From NCBI GenBank assembly GCA_946122785.1, contig CAMGYJ010000006.1:67023676-67087675 (forward strand): DNA of 64,000 nucleotides, given 5' to 3'. How positions within the stretch are numbered: position 1 is the first letter of the stretch; every line of letters begins with the position of its first letter. Shown one piece after another: positions 10,507 through 21,500 of the stretch. Source of the DNA: Linum tenue. Lineage: Eukaryota > Streptophyta > Magnoliopsida > Malpighiales > Linaceae. The translations under genes were made by a program, and so were the position numbers. Below the pieces are notes generated by a model that worked only from the letters and a program-made list of their open reading frames with translations, was not told where the DNA came from and searched no databases.

Positions 10507-11652
10507 TTGTAGGAGGCAGCTTCTGACCCTGCTCCACGATTCAAACTAGGAGCCAATGCCAGGATTAGGCTACCGAAATTGAACACAGTTCATGTAGAAA
10601 GGGATGAAGGCTATGTCAGTTGATGCAATACTAATCGAAATGACAAAACATGCTCAGCAATACACAGCTGTAGCTATCCTTAAATCTGCCTCGTTTCTAT
10701 AGTAGTTGTTCTAAGTAGTTTAGCTACCAACCAAACGACCAACCATTTGCAGTCTTTGCAGACTTTATGGCTAGATATTCCTACTTAATCTCTTTGTGAC
10801 TCAACGTTCGCTCTCTTTGGCTAAAACAATCTCATATTGGATTAAGGACTTGGACTCCATGACAGAAAACTTTCATATTACAATTATGAAATCCTGACTG
10901 AGAATAAGAGAGTCTAAACTAGTACGAATTCTTTTAGAAATGTGTTGATGATCACGATCAACAATAAACATATTCGTCTAAAAAAACAAAAAACATATTC
11001 ATAAATTATCAGGGCGTAGCCAAAATTGATGACCAACTCAGAGAGGTGTTGTGAATCACTAAATATTGGGAATGTAAACTCTCCCGTTTGAGTAGAACCA
11101 CTCAGCTCCTCTATGGGGTGCATTTCTTCCCCATGAACACCAACCTCAACATAACTTGTATTAAATTTCTTCCCCATGAACACCAACCTCAACATAACTT
11201 GTATTAATGATGAGAATAAGAGAGCCTAAACTAGTACGAATTTTTTGAGAAATGTGTTGATGATCACGATCAACAATAAACATATTCTTCTAAAAAAACA
11301 AAAAACATATTCATAAATTATCAGGGCGTAGCCAGAATTTCAGGACCGGGTGGATCGGAAAAGAAAATTTATAATTAGTTTAAAAGTATTCGTTAAGTTA
11401 ATACATATTTAGGGTATATAACTATTTTAAAGTTCAAATAGTTGGGATTTGATCCCAAATCCTCAAATATAAAAGCCAAATTTGCTTACCATCAGACTAC
11501 AATGACATCTTATGGTATTGTGTCTGGTCGATTCTTACTTAAATATTTTACTAAATATTCTTAAAATCTCATGGCCGAGACCATTTTGAGGGGCCAGGGC
11601 CCACCTCAGATATAAGGTAGGTCCACCCCTATAAATCATATTCAATTAAGTA
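10507..11652. other. Non-coding, repeat-rich stretch
   Basis: No gene seen. It contains a 128-bp direct repeat and a 43-bp tandem repeat (listed separately). From 11325 to 11630 there is a diffuse transposon-like sequence beginning GGGCGTAGCCAGAATTTC and ending near AGGTAGGTCCACCCCT. Confidence 0.4.
10900..11339 (+). repeat. 128-bp direct repeat, 312 bp apart, with an internal 43-bp tandem pair
   Basis: Copies at 10900-11027 and 11212-11339 start GAGAATAAGAGAG and both end in GGGCGTAGCC plus a few bases, with a handful of differences. Between them a 43-bp unit (TTTCTTCCCCATGAACACC start) occurs twice in tandem, at 11123-11165 and 11166-11208. Confidence 0.85.
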
Positions 11653-11842
11653 GGGTTAATTGCATGGTTGGTCATTGAGATTACGAAAAACGTTCATGTT
11701 TGCTCACTGAACATATTTAAATCCAATTTTGGTCACTCAAATTAGTTAAATGGTTCAAGTTTGGTCACTCTCCGTCTATTTCCGTTAACTCTAACTTACG
11801 TGGCAGTCAACTTTCATAGTTGACCGTTAAATACATGACATG

Positions 11843-12657
11843 CATGGTTGTCATGCCAGTGGTATGTCGGCCGGTTGAACCAGGTCCAACCGGTACCGGT
11901 CATGAAACCGGCTGGAATACCACCGGCACAACCCTCCAGTCAATACCGGTCAAAACCGGTCAAACCCGGTCAAAACCGGGAATTCCGGTGGTTCGACCGG
12001 TTTGGGAGATGCCGGCCAAATGGCAAAAACGATGGCGTTTAAAAAAAAAAAAAAAAATTAGGGTTCAGGTTCACACTTCACAGCGCGCAGCCGAGCTCCC
12101 CAGAGACGCCATTCTTCTCCATTTCGCCGCTCATCCCTCCATTCTTCTCCACTTCGCAGCCGAGCTCCCCGGACGCCGCCAAGACGCCCACCACCACCAG
12201 TCACGATCTCCTTCCGCCGCAGCCTCCTTCCGCCGCGACCTCCTTTCTCGATTCGACAGCAGCCCGGCGCGTCTCGATTCGACAGCAGCCCGGCGAGGCA
12301 GGAAACGCGGCAGCCGGCAGCCCTTCTTCTTCCCTGTGCGCGGCGATCAGAGTGGCACCAACAGGCCACCTTCCTCAATTCACCTCCAGGTAACAACTCT
12401 GACTGGAAAGCTTCGCAGAACATGGCTCAAGAGATTTGATCAGCTTCCTATGAATGTCGGGGACGAAAATTATGACCCCCTTGTTGTTCAATTTTGTTGT
12501 TCAATTTTGTAAGAGTCCATGTTTGTTGTTCAATTTGTTGTTCAATTTTGTAAAACCGGCACAAACCGGCATAACCGGCATGAAACTGGTTCTACCACGG
12601 TAGAACCATTTCACTTGTAAAACCGGCGTACCGGCATAAACCGGTTTGACAACCTTG
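11843..12657. mobile_element. hAT-like non-autonomous element nested in the Pack-MULE
   Basis: The ends read CATGGTTGTCA and, inverted, CAAGGTTGTCA. It is flanked by a perfect 8-bp target duplication ATGACATG (11835-11842 and 12658-12665), the hAT size. Subterminal regions are dense in CCGGT/ACCGG motifs, as in many hAT elements. The centre (12060-12420) is a GC-rich block without a recognisable protein in any frame, and 12480-12555 is a short GTTGTTCAATTTT repeat. It split the left terminal repeat of the host element. Confidence 0.85.
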
Positions 12658-12949
12658 ATGACATGACAATTAAAAATTATTAAAAAAATAAAAATAAAAA
12701 CTTTTATAATTTCCACCTCATTATTACATTCCTAAAAAAAAACCTAATATTTTTTCTACACACCCCATACCCGACCCAACCTCACTACCACCAGAACGGC
12801 AAGAACACAACCTCCAGCCCGCGGGAGAGGAGAGGAAAGACTGCGGAGATGGAAATCAGTACCGAGAGCTTCCCGTAACTCTCAGCCGCAACCGCACCAA
12901 AAACGAAAACCACAAATCAGTGAGCTCCGAGTTCCGCCTATATCCTCCT

Positions 12950-13229
12950 AAAACCCTAGAATTCAAGACGGTGAATCGGAACGGTTCTCCCCCGTCCTCT
13001 CACTCGATCGAAGAAGAAAATGACGGGGAAAAGGAATACGGAGGAGAAGCCGAATCGAAGCCCAGAGCCGGTGCCGCAAGAGGAAGTAACTAGGAGAGGA
13101 GCCAAGGTTGGCGGCGTCAGCGCCATCGCTGACCTTTCTGTTCTCTCACTCGTTAGAACAAACAAGGAGAGTAAGTGTTTGTTTGGGCTTTCTATCGACT
13201 GGAGCTTGTTAACGGGATGCATATATTAA
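12950..13229 (+). pseudogene. Captured 5' exon fragment inside the Pack-MULE
   Basis: A leader-like segment is followed by ATG at 13020 and a basic, polar frame (MTGKRNTEEKPNRSPEPVPQ, then EEVTRRGAKVGG). A donor-like GAGAGTAAGTG sits near 13167, after which the frame runs into intron-like sequence. This looks like a promoter-proximal exon copied from a host gene. I do not recognise the parent. The same protein is not found elsewhere in the window. Confidence 0.35.
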
Positions 13230-14123
13230 TTTGGATCTTCTTTTCTCCCGTTTTTCTCTACAGACACTTGCTTCTGCCGGGTGGACACAAGCTAAGCAAC
13301 CAGAACACAACCTCCCCCTAACCTTAGCTCGATCAACAGATCCGACATCGGATTAAACGTAGATCCGAAGCAGACATAGATCGCCGAACGGTTATCCATC
13401 AAATTGAGCCAATCGATGATTGAAGAATCTTCTCCTCCGCTTCCGCCTCTGTCTAATTGGCCGCCGCTGGCTAGCTAGGGAAACGGGGCCGACGCACCAG
13501 ATTTCCCCGTTCCCTCCTTCCCCTTTCTTCAACTCCTCAGTCCTCACCCGAAACTCGATCCGGATGACGGCTGGCTTCTTAGAGGTTGCCCTCGATATGA
13601 GTTGTTGCCGTAGAGAGGGAGTCGCCGAAGCTTATAATTGATTAGAAGTATCTAGATGTGGCGGCGGTTGAAATAGTAGCCGGACGCCGGAGAGGAGGAT
13701 CGCTTGCTGCGGGCGAACGGAAGTAATGCCGCCGCCGGAGGTTGTGTTCTGGTGGTGGTGAGGTTGGGTCGGGTAGGGTATTGGAGTGTGTAGAAAAGAA
13801 ATTACGTTTTTTATTTATTTATTTATTTTTTAATTTTTATTTTTAATTTTTAATGAATGTAATAATGAGGTGAAAATTATAAAAAAAAATATTTTTTTAA
13901 TAATTTTTTAATTGATATGTCACTTATTTAACGGTCAACTATGAAAGTTGACTGCCACGTAAGCTAGAGTTAACGGATTTGGACAGAGAGTGACCAAACT
14001 TGAACCACAAAAATAATAGTCCTAAGTTTTATTTGAGGTCGAAGGAAGTATGTCATTGTGGTTTGCTGATGTAGTAGCCAAAGCAGTTCAATCATTGTCT
14101 TGTGGTATGTCTATCATAACGGC

Positions 14124-14824
14124 TAGGGATGGCAACAAAACCCGAACCCACGGGTACCCATCCGACCCAACCCGATCAACGCGGGTAAAATCCGTGTTGA
14201 CGGGTTTCGGGCCGGGTTTGGGTTTAAACCCGTTCACTATTCACCGGGTTGGGTTGGGTTTGGGTTTAGGTAAACCCGGCCCGTGGGTACCCGCCCACTC
14301 ATATAATTTATTTTTTCGGTATATTTAATATTCTAAACAACTAATCTTATTTATGTTTGTGGAGACATGTCTAATTTTTCTTTTTAATTGTGTAAAATGA
14401 AGTTGATGTTATGGAGTGGAGAGTAAAGAAACTTAATTGAAAGGAAGAAGCTTTCAATTAAACATGTTATTTATGGATAATTTGTGATTTGCTTCAATTT
14501 TCTTGAGTAATCTAGATTGGTGTTGAACAATTTGTATAGTTAATTTGTGATTTGCTTGAATTTTCTAGAATGGTGTTTTATATATGGATAAGTTGTATTG
14601 AGATATTGATATTTGACTTTAATTTTGATAAGAACTTGTAATTGTAAATTTCTTACGAAAAAACCCGTGGGTACCCATGAACCCGCGGATACCCAACGGG
14701 TTGGGTTGGGTTTGAGTTTTTCAAACCCAGTGGGTTTTACCCCGGGTTTTTTTCAAAGATAAACCCATGGGTTTGGGTTTGAGTTTGGCAAAACCCGACC
14801 CAACCCGACCCATTGCCATCCCTA
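14124..14824. mobile_element. hAT-like non-autonomous element (701 bp)
   Basis: Terminal repeats TAGGGATGGCAA and TTGCCATCCCTA, with a perfect 8-bp target duplication ATAACGGC (14116-14123 and 14825-14832). Subterminal regions are packed with GGGTT/AACCC motifs, which would bind a hAT transposase. No coding sequence inside. The flanks read across as one continuous sequence, so this is a clean insertion. Confidence 0.92.
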
Positions 14825-14939
14825 ATAACGGCAAGCAGTTCTGATTCCCAACGGCGGATCCATGACATAAGAGAATACTGGGCCGTATTTGAATAGAATA
14901 TTAGATACCATAAACAAAAATATATAATAATGTAGTTTT

Positions 14940-15400
14940 CATTACAACGCCAATTGTACAAGAAGGTCTTTTAATTTAGCAAATTCATCAATAATATAAT
15001 CTCCATCCATACTGATAATATACTCTTTTTCAAAGAAAATAGCTAAGTAATCAACGAGAAATTCATCGCTCATTTTGTTGCACAAATCAATGTTCATGTT
15101 CCATTGCTGAAAATATTCTCTTCATGGTAGTTGTTGAAACGGCTAGGTCAACATTAGACAAATCAACCGACAAATCAATTTGTATTATGTGTCCATCCCT
15201 ATTTCCTCCAGCTTCTCTAATAATTTTGCAAGAGAAAGAAACTTCATCTTCCTCACATGAGTAGTGCATTCTTTGGAGAATGCATCTCATAGCCTTCAAA
15301 GTCTCGATGCTAAACTCTTGAGCAAGTTTGAAAATATTTTCTTCATCAAAACACCAGAAAGAACGGTTAGAATATAGTGCCCCACTTAATTGAGGCAATC
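14940..15400 (-). pseudogene. hAT transposase C-terminal remnant (dimerisation region)
   Basis: On the - strand, DLSNVDLAVSTTTMKRIFSA (about 15110-15170) matches the hAT C-terminal dimerisation motif (VSTATxERxFSAM in the family). It is followed after a small break by KMSDEFLVDYLAIFFEKEYI (14990-15080), matching the tail of TTF/zinc-finger-MYM-like hAT transposases. The upstream part (15175-15400) is weaker. The catalytic region is missing and the frame is broken. It is separate from the 701-bp hAT element next to it. Confidence 0.65.
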
Positions 15401-15809
15401 TAAATGATAACTCAGCAAGTTTGTAAATATTTTCTTAATCAAAAGAATGGAAAGAAAATCAGCTTGACGGGCTGACAGAGAAATCCATTTTGGGTCTGCT
15501 CGTCTCCTCGTTCTTGTTTTGTTTTGGGGGGATTGGGAAATTTTTTGAATTTTGCAAGGAAGGGTGTGCTTTAGTTTATAGTTTTTTTATTTTACTTTAA
15601 TGAAACTTTACACTTCTAGGTTTTCATGTCATTCCTGGAAAAAAAAATCATTGGGGCTATAGAAAATTTAGTATAAATTTAGAGTAATGGTTTGGATATG
15701 TTCATCTGAACCATTTTCCTAGTTACACAAAATCCTATTATCAAATAAAACTAGACAGAATTTTAAATAGAACTGGGCCAAATACCTAAATCGAAAATTT
15801 TTGTAAGCA
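15401..15809. other. Non-coding stretch
   Basis: AT-rich sequence after the hAT remnant; no gene, RNA or repeat structure that I can support. Confidence 0.3.
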
Positions 15810-16538
15810 CTAAACTAACTCTGGATCCGGAAGAGGGCTGGGCCGGGGCCTGGGTTGGCCCAGCCCTGGATCCGCCACTGCTGATTCCTTCTTCTGGAGT
15901 TGGGTTTCCATATCTTGCGGGGGAGTGACTCCAGCAGTGATAACTTTTTCTGTCGCTTCATGAAACAATATTTTTCTTTTGGAGCCGCTTGTCCAGAACT
16001 TGTAGCCAACAAAGCATACGTAGAAGGCAATGGATCCCCAATAGGGTGTCCTATAAATCAAACTCTGTATTGTCACCGTCGTGAAGACATCTCTCAAATT
16101 TACGCCACGAATATAGAGAGGAACTGAATACAACCTCGTGCAAGTATAAAATTCTACCGTCAAACATACCAATAATTGGAACACCTTGGTATCTAAATCA
16201 GGCGAAAAATGCTTAGCCAACATTGCTGCTTGTAGAGCAATCATCTGCACTATAATCTTTCGAGTAGACCTCAAGCGAGACAATTCATCTCTAGATGACC
16301 AAGGTACGACCATGGAGGAACAATGTATGCAGCCGAAGATAAGAGAGATTGAAAAAGAAAACATTGAATCCCAACTTTTTGTCAAACTTTGTGAGTTCAA
16401 GAATTGCAATATGGCCATACTACTTCCAAGTGCACTCAATAAAACCCATGGTATGAACCGGATAATGGTTTCATTGTCTGAATATGTTTGCTCGCCACCT
16501 ACAACAAAAAAAAAAAGGAACAATATTTTTAACAACAA
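15810..16538 (-). CDS. Hypothetical multi-pass membrane protein fragment, tail replaced by repeat DNA
   Basis: A 242-codon open frame on the - strand has several hydrophobic segments (LLKILFLFFFVVGG, FIPWVLLSALGSSMAILQFL, MFSFSISLIFGCIHC, VFQLLVCLTVEFYTC) separated by polar stretches, as in a plant membrane protein. The last ~25 codons (VADPGLGQPRPRP onward) lie in a GGGCTGGGCC-type low-complexity repeat and are probably not original coding sequence. I do not recognise the family. It may be one large exon of a broken gene. Promoter and splice context are unclear. Confidence 0.35.
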   Translation of the reverse strand: MLLKILFLFFFVVGGEQTYSDNETIIRFIPWVLLSALGSSMAILQFLNSQSLTKSWDSMFSFSISLIFGCIHCSSMVVPWSSRDELSRLRSTRKIIVQMIALQAAMLAKHFSPDLDTKVFQLLVCLTVEFYTCTRLYSVPLYIRGVNLRDVFTTVTIQSLIYRTPYWGSIAFYVCFVGYKFWTSGSKRKILFHEATEKVITAGVTPPQDMETQLQKKESAVADPGLGQPRPRPSPLPDPELV

Positions 16539-18125
16539 ATACTAAAAAAAACATGATTATTTATCTTAAAAAACAAACGATATAAAAAGAATTCATAACT
16601 AGGAAAATTATCTTAATAAACAACAAAAAGAAGTATTATCTCTATTAAAAATAACTTTTGGGATGTGGGTTCTTCTTGTGTGCAGAATAGCAGGTGAAGT
16701 GAAAGTAAGATACTAGTTGAGATCAAAACGTACTATTGAATCCGGTAAAATTATTAACAATAGTAGACAATTCTAATATGTCTAGTCTCAAATAAGTCAT
16801 GCAATACACGGTCCGTTTAACTCAATCTGACCCATTCATAATATCAAAAAAAGAAAAAGGAGAATAATAAGGTAAATAGATAGAATGGTTTAATTATGCA
16901 AATGCGTTTTTTTTCTTAGTATAACCAATCAAATAATCCCTCTACTTCAACCTCTAATCAGCTAAAAACAAACCTAGAAACTTGGGCCCGTTTAGTATTG
17001 TTTCTTGTTTTTGTTTCTGTTGTGTTTTAAGAAATTTGGAAAACCAATAAAAAAAATAGTGTTTAGTTGGGTTTTTATTTTTTGTTGTGAATCAGAGTTG
17101 CACAACAAGGCCCAAATATGAGAAACAACAATTTATAGCTTTGGATCCGATTCTTAAATATGTTGCACACGGAATTCCTACTGGTTGGGCACTTTATTTC
17201 ATTAAAACAGACCAGTTTTCGAATCCCCACAGAAGCAATTTTTTTTAACACATACCACCCCAAACCCTACTTACTTTCAGCCGCCCCCAACCCCTCCATT
17301 TTCTCTCGAACGAGAGGCAGCACTCCCCAGCCATAAACGCCGGCGCCGCTCTCCCCACTCTATTCCCGTCGGCGGCCGCCTCCGCCCTCTCGACCCTCCG
17401 CGCCGTGCGAGACCAAGCCCTGCCTGCCCAGTCGTCGCCGCCTGTCTTCTTCGTCCAGCCACCACCACTCCGACTCCCCTCCATAGAAGCCTCACTCCGA
17501 CTCCCCGCAGCAGGTATATTCTTGGATCTTTAAAGTATTATGTTAATCTATAATTTTGTGAATATGTTTATGAATTTGGCATGTGTGTAGTGATTGCTAG
17601 ATTAGTTATTTGTGAATCTGGATTGATTGATATGTTCTTCGTTTTGTGTTTACCTCAGTTGAGGACATATCTCTTTTTTCTGGTTTTTAGTTCTTCTAGT
17701 AGTGACTATACGCGTTTTTGTTTCTTGTTGTCGGTTTTCATGATTTTTCAGATTTATCAACTAAACAGGTTTGTGTTTTATGTTTTTTTCCTGTTGTGGT
17801 TGTACATCTGTTTACACAACACCGCTGCAACCACAACAGCAACAAAATGATACTAACCGGGGGAGCTTAATCTCCAACCTAACAAACCAAATAAAACTTA
17901 AAACTCCTACCACACTAATCACTCGCACAAAACCAACGTCTAATGACCCACCAACATTAATTCCAAACTAAATTCCAAATTTCCAATAGTTCACACGACG
18001 TGGATAGAGATACAAGAAAGAGCAAATAGTTGGAAGAAAAATCGATTAGACATGGAGCAGGCAGGCCGCATCTCTCCCAAGGGAATTAATCGCAATCAAA
18101 GCTATCTGTTTTTAATTAGAGCGAG
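16539..18125. other. No clear gene; GC-rich promoter-like block at 17270-17515
   Basis: The stretch is AT-rich except for 17270-17515, which is C- and CG-rich and ends CCGCAGCAGGTATATT, resembling a 5' leader followed by a splice donor. Frames across it encode only Arg/Gly low complexity, so I do not call a protein. A short inverted repeat (CTGTTGTGGTTG / CAACCACAACAG) lies at about 17790-17840. Confidence 0.3.
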
Positions 18126-18130
18126 ATTAT

Positions 18131-18487
18131 TATTACAGTTTGCAGAAAGGAACGGAAGAAGAAGAACAGAGGAGCTGGGTTTGTTTGAATATGGTGGAGG
18201 CTTAAGGAGCTCATGCAACAAAGTCGTTTTATTCAGAAGCAATTGAAGAGCTGATTCTAGACGTCGTCGTCTCATTTAAGCGCTCCATCCCTTCCATTTT
18301 TACTGTAGTTGTACAGATGTCTCTTTCCCATTTGTAGTTAGTTTGATTTACCGTTTGTTATCATTAAAGACAAACATTAAGCTTGTACAGATGTTTAAGC
18401 TTTGGTATATATATATATATACGCCCTTGAGGCACCAAAATTTCTTGCGGGTTTTCACCAAAATCAGCTCTAATACCTAATTTCACA
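18131..18487 (+). repeat. 5' LTR of the copia element
   Basis: 357 bp, starting TATTACAGTTTGCAG and ending ACCTAATTTCACA. A TATATATATA run near 18408-18421 is a plausible TATA region for element transcription; it is six bases shorter in the 3' LTR. Confidence 0.95.
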
Positions 18488-18498
18488 TGGTATCAGAG
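18488..18498 (+). other. Primer-binding site (initiator tRNA-Met)
   Basis: TGGTATCAGAG directly abuts the 5' LTR and is complementary to the 3' end of plant initiator methionine tRNA, the usual copia primer. Confidence 0.9.
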
Positions 18499-18572
18499 TC
18501 TGGTTGGCTCATCTAGGGTTTCATCACCCATTTCAATCCCGCATTCTTGATTCTGAGTAGCAAATACCAACA

Positions 18573-21500
18573 ATGGCTACTTCCCCAAATTCTTCTTCTT
18601 CTGTGAGCTCTAGCTCATCTTCTGTCCCTTCTTCTGGCACAGTCACAAACCCATTATATATTAACCCTAATGAATCTTTGGTCTTTCCTACCAAGCTTTC
18701 TGGAACAGCAAACTACAACCTCTGGAGCAGGACTGTGCGAGTAGCTCTCAAGAGTAAAAACAAATTTGGGTTTATCACTGGAGCCATTCCAGCACCAGCA
18801 CCCACAGATGAAGGCTACGCAGCTTGGGAGCAAAGTAGTACAGCTGTGTATTTCATGATTTTGGGATCACTGGACCCAAGTTTGGTACATAGTGTGTCCT
18901 CTCAGGACAATGCAAGGCTGCTTTGGGAAGATCTTAGGCAGCGTTTTGGACACGCAGCCAACATTAGGGTTACAGATCTGCAAACATCTCTCTACACTGT
19001 GAAGCAAGGTAATAGATATGTAAACCAGTTCTATTCAGATCTGAAAGGTTTTTGTGAAGAACTAGTTCAGTTTTTGCCTATTCCTGAATGTGCTTGTGGG
19101 GGAGAAAATAGAAACCCTACCATACCTTGCATCACTGAAACCACAGTGAAGAAGTATAGAGAAAATGAGTTTGTTACTCGTTTTATTACTGGTCTGAATG
19201 ATGCCTACAGTGGAGTTAAGACAAATATACTTATGATGCAACCTCTTCCTTCACTGGAAACTACTTTCCATTATGCTATACAGCATGAGAGGCAGGTTGC
19301 CAAACCTAGCCCTGAGGCACAAGTAGACTCAATTGCTTTACTTGCAGCAAACCAGTCTAGAGGAAAGGAGAATACCAATAGCAAAGGAGGTCTTTTCTGC
19401 AGATATTGCAAGAAAGACAATCATGTTATTGCTGATTGTTACAAGTTAACGAGGAAAAACAAAGAACAAGGAGGAAGTTCTGGGTTTGCTGGGCAAGTTC
19501 AAGGGGCTGACAGTTCTGGATATGAGATTTTTTCTAGGCCGGAAACAAGGACTGCATCAGAGAGTGGTGACAACTTCACCAATATCAGGCTGTCTCATGA
19601 TGATCTCAGTCGTTTGCATAAACTTCTTCACCAGTTTAGCCCTCCAGCATCTCCCACGTCACTTGTGTCTCTAGGAACAGCACCTAACATCATCAATCAG
19701 CAGCAGACTCCAATGGTGAACTCTGTTAGCAGGCACTTGTCAGTAAATCCTAATTCATCAGGTTAATACACTTTATCAACATACTTTCTAAAGCACCCAA
19801 TGGAGTTTGCCAGTGTTTGGTTTTTAGATACAGGGGCAACAGATCAAGTAACATGTTCATTGTCCAACTTTGTTAAACATGTTCCTATCCAGAACGTTTT
19901 CATAACCTTACCAAATGGATCTAAAACACCAGCAACTCATTCTGGTAGTGTTAAGTTTGATTCTGGATTAGTCATTCATGAGGTGCTATTTGTTCCTACC
20001 TTTTCTTTCAACCTTATTTCAGTTAGCAAGTTAACCAAGTCAATACCAGTGTCACTTACCTTTGAATCCAGCCTTTGTCATATTTAGGACCTTCAATCCA
20101 TGAAGAGGATTGGTTTTGCCCGAGAGACTAGAGGCCTATACCAACTGTCCATTCTTACAGGAGATCATACCACCCATGTTAATTCCATCAAAATACAGAA
20201 TTTTACACCACAGTCCTTTGATTTATGGCACTGGAGGCTTGGTCATCCTTCAAATTTTTGAGCTAAAGAGCTACAGAAGACCTGTCCAAACATAGTTATA
20301 GAAGCTTTTTCACATTGTGAAGTTTGTCACCTTTCCAAACATAAACATTTACCTTTTTCTTCAAGCCAGTTTGTGGCAAAGAGAATTTTTGGGCTCATTC
20401 ATGTAGACATTTGGGGCCCTTTGGCCATTTCTAGCTACAATGGATTTCAGTACTTTCTCGCCATTGTTGATGACAAGTCAAGGTGTGTTTGGGTTTATCT
20501 TATGAAACATAAGAGTGAAGCTAGAAACCTACTGCAGGATTACTGTATTATGGTTGAGGCTCAGTATGGAAAACAAGTCCAGGTTGTTAGATCAGACCAG
20601 GGAGCAGAGTTCCATGTCCCTCAGTTTTACTCTCAACATGGCATCATACACTAGATGTCATGTGTTGAAACACCACAACAAAATGCCAGAGTTGAGAGAA
20701 AACATCAACATATTCTTAATGTAGCTAGGTCCTTGAAATACCAATCTAGATTGCCCCTTAAATTCTGGTATGATTTTGTACTCCATGCTGTCTTTCTCAT
20801 TAACAGACTACCTACAGTGGCCTTGGATAACAAAACACCTTATGAACTCCTCTATGGTTCACCACCAGACTTGTCAGACCTTAGAGTTTTTGGATGCCTT
20901 GGTTATGCCAGTACTTTGATGCACAACAGAACAAAGTTTTCACCTAGGTCTAAACCTTGTGTGTTTCTTGGTTATTCACTAGGCATCAAGGGTTACAAAT
21001 TATATGACCTTACAGACCAGAAGGTTGTAGTTTCCAGACATGTTGTGTTCCATGAACACATTATACCTTGTCTACAAAACCAACATGTTTCAGTTCCTCC
21101 CTCTTCTTCTTCTCCTGAACCAACTCCTATCCCATCAACTTCTGGTTCTCCCTTTTTCCCACCATCAAACCATACAATTACTCCTATACCTTTTCAACTA
21201 CCACCTGACCAGGAGCCTTTGGAGCATTCTTCTCCACTACCTTCTACTCCTTCTCCTACACCTTTGGAGACTTCTTCTCCACTTCCTTCTCCAGGTGAGA
21301 ACACAGATGCCACCTCTCTTGTAACCAATTCCACACCTTCCTCTTCCCCACCTCCAAATCTGAATCCCTCTCCCTCACATACTCTTCCTATAGCCCTCAG
21401 AAAGCAACCAAGACATGTTTCCCAGCCAGTCAAATATGATGATTATGTTCTTAATTTGAAAACTAACACTGGTAAACACATCTATCCATTGGTTGCTTGT

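Larger units (their letters stand above)
11653..14007. mobile_element. Pack-MULE-like element, right terminus truncated
   Basis: The left terminal repeat starts GGGTTAATTGCATGGTTGG and runs ~190 bp. Its inner part (for example TTGACCGTTAAAT) recurs inverted at 13925-14007. The outermost ~115 bp of the right repeat are missing, so no target duplication can be read. The subterminal A/T-rich block and a 60-bp stretch (12755-12820) are also mirrored at 13735-13910. The left repeat matches that of the LEA_2-carrying element at 30484-31901, so both belong to one Mutator-like family. A hAT element is nested at 11843-12657. Confidence 0.75.

Noticed and set aside
11820..12512. 230-codon frame across the nested hAT element
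   Set aside because: It reads through terminal-repeat DNA, the CCGGT subterminal words and a GC-rich filler; no protein family recognised and no start context.
17245..17495. Arg/Gly-rich frames in a GC-rich block
   Set aside because: Low-complexity translation in several frames of CG-rich DNA; more likely a leader or promoter region.
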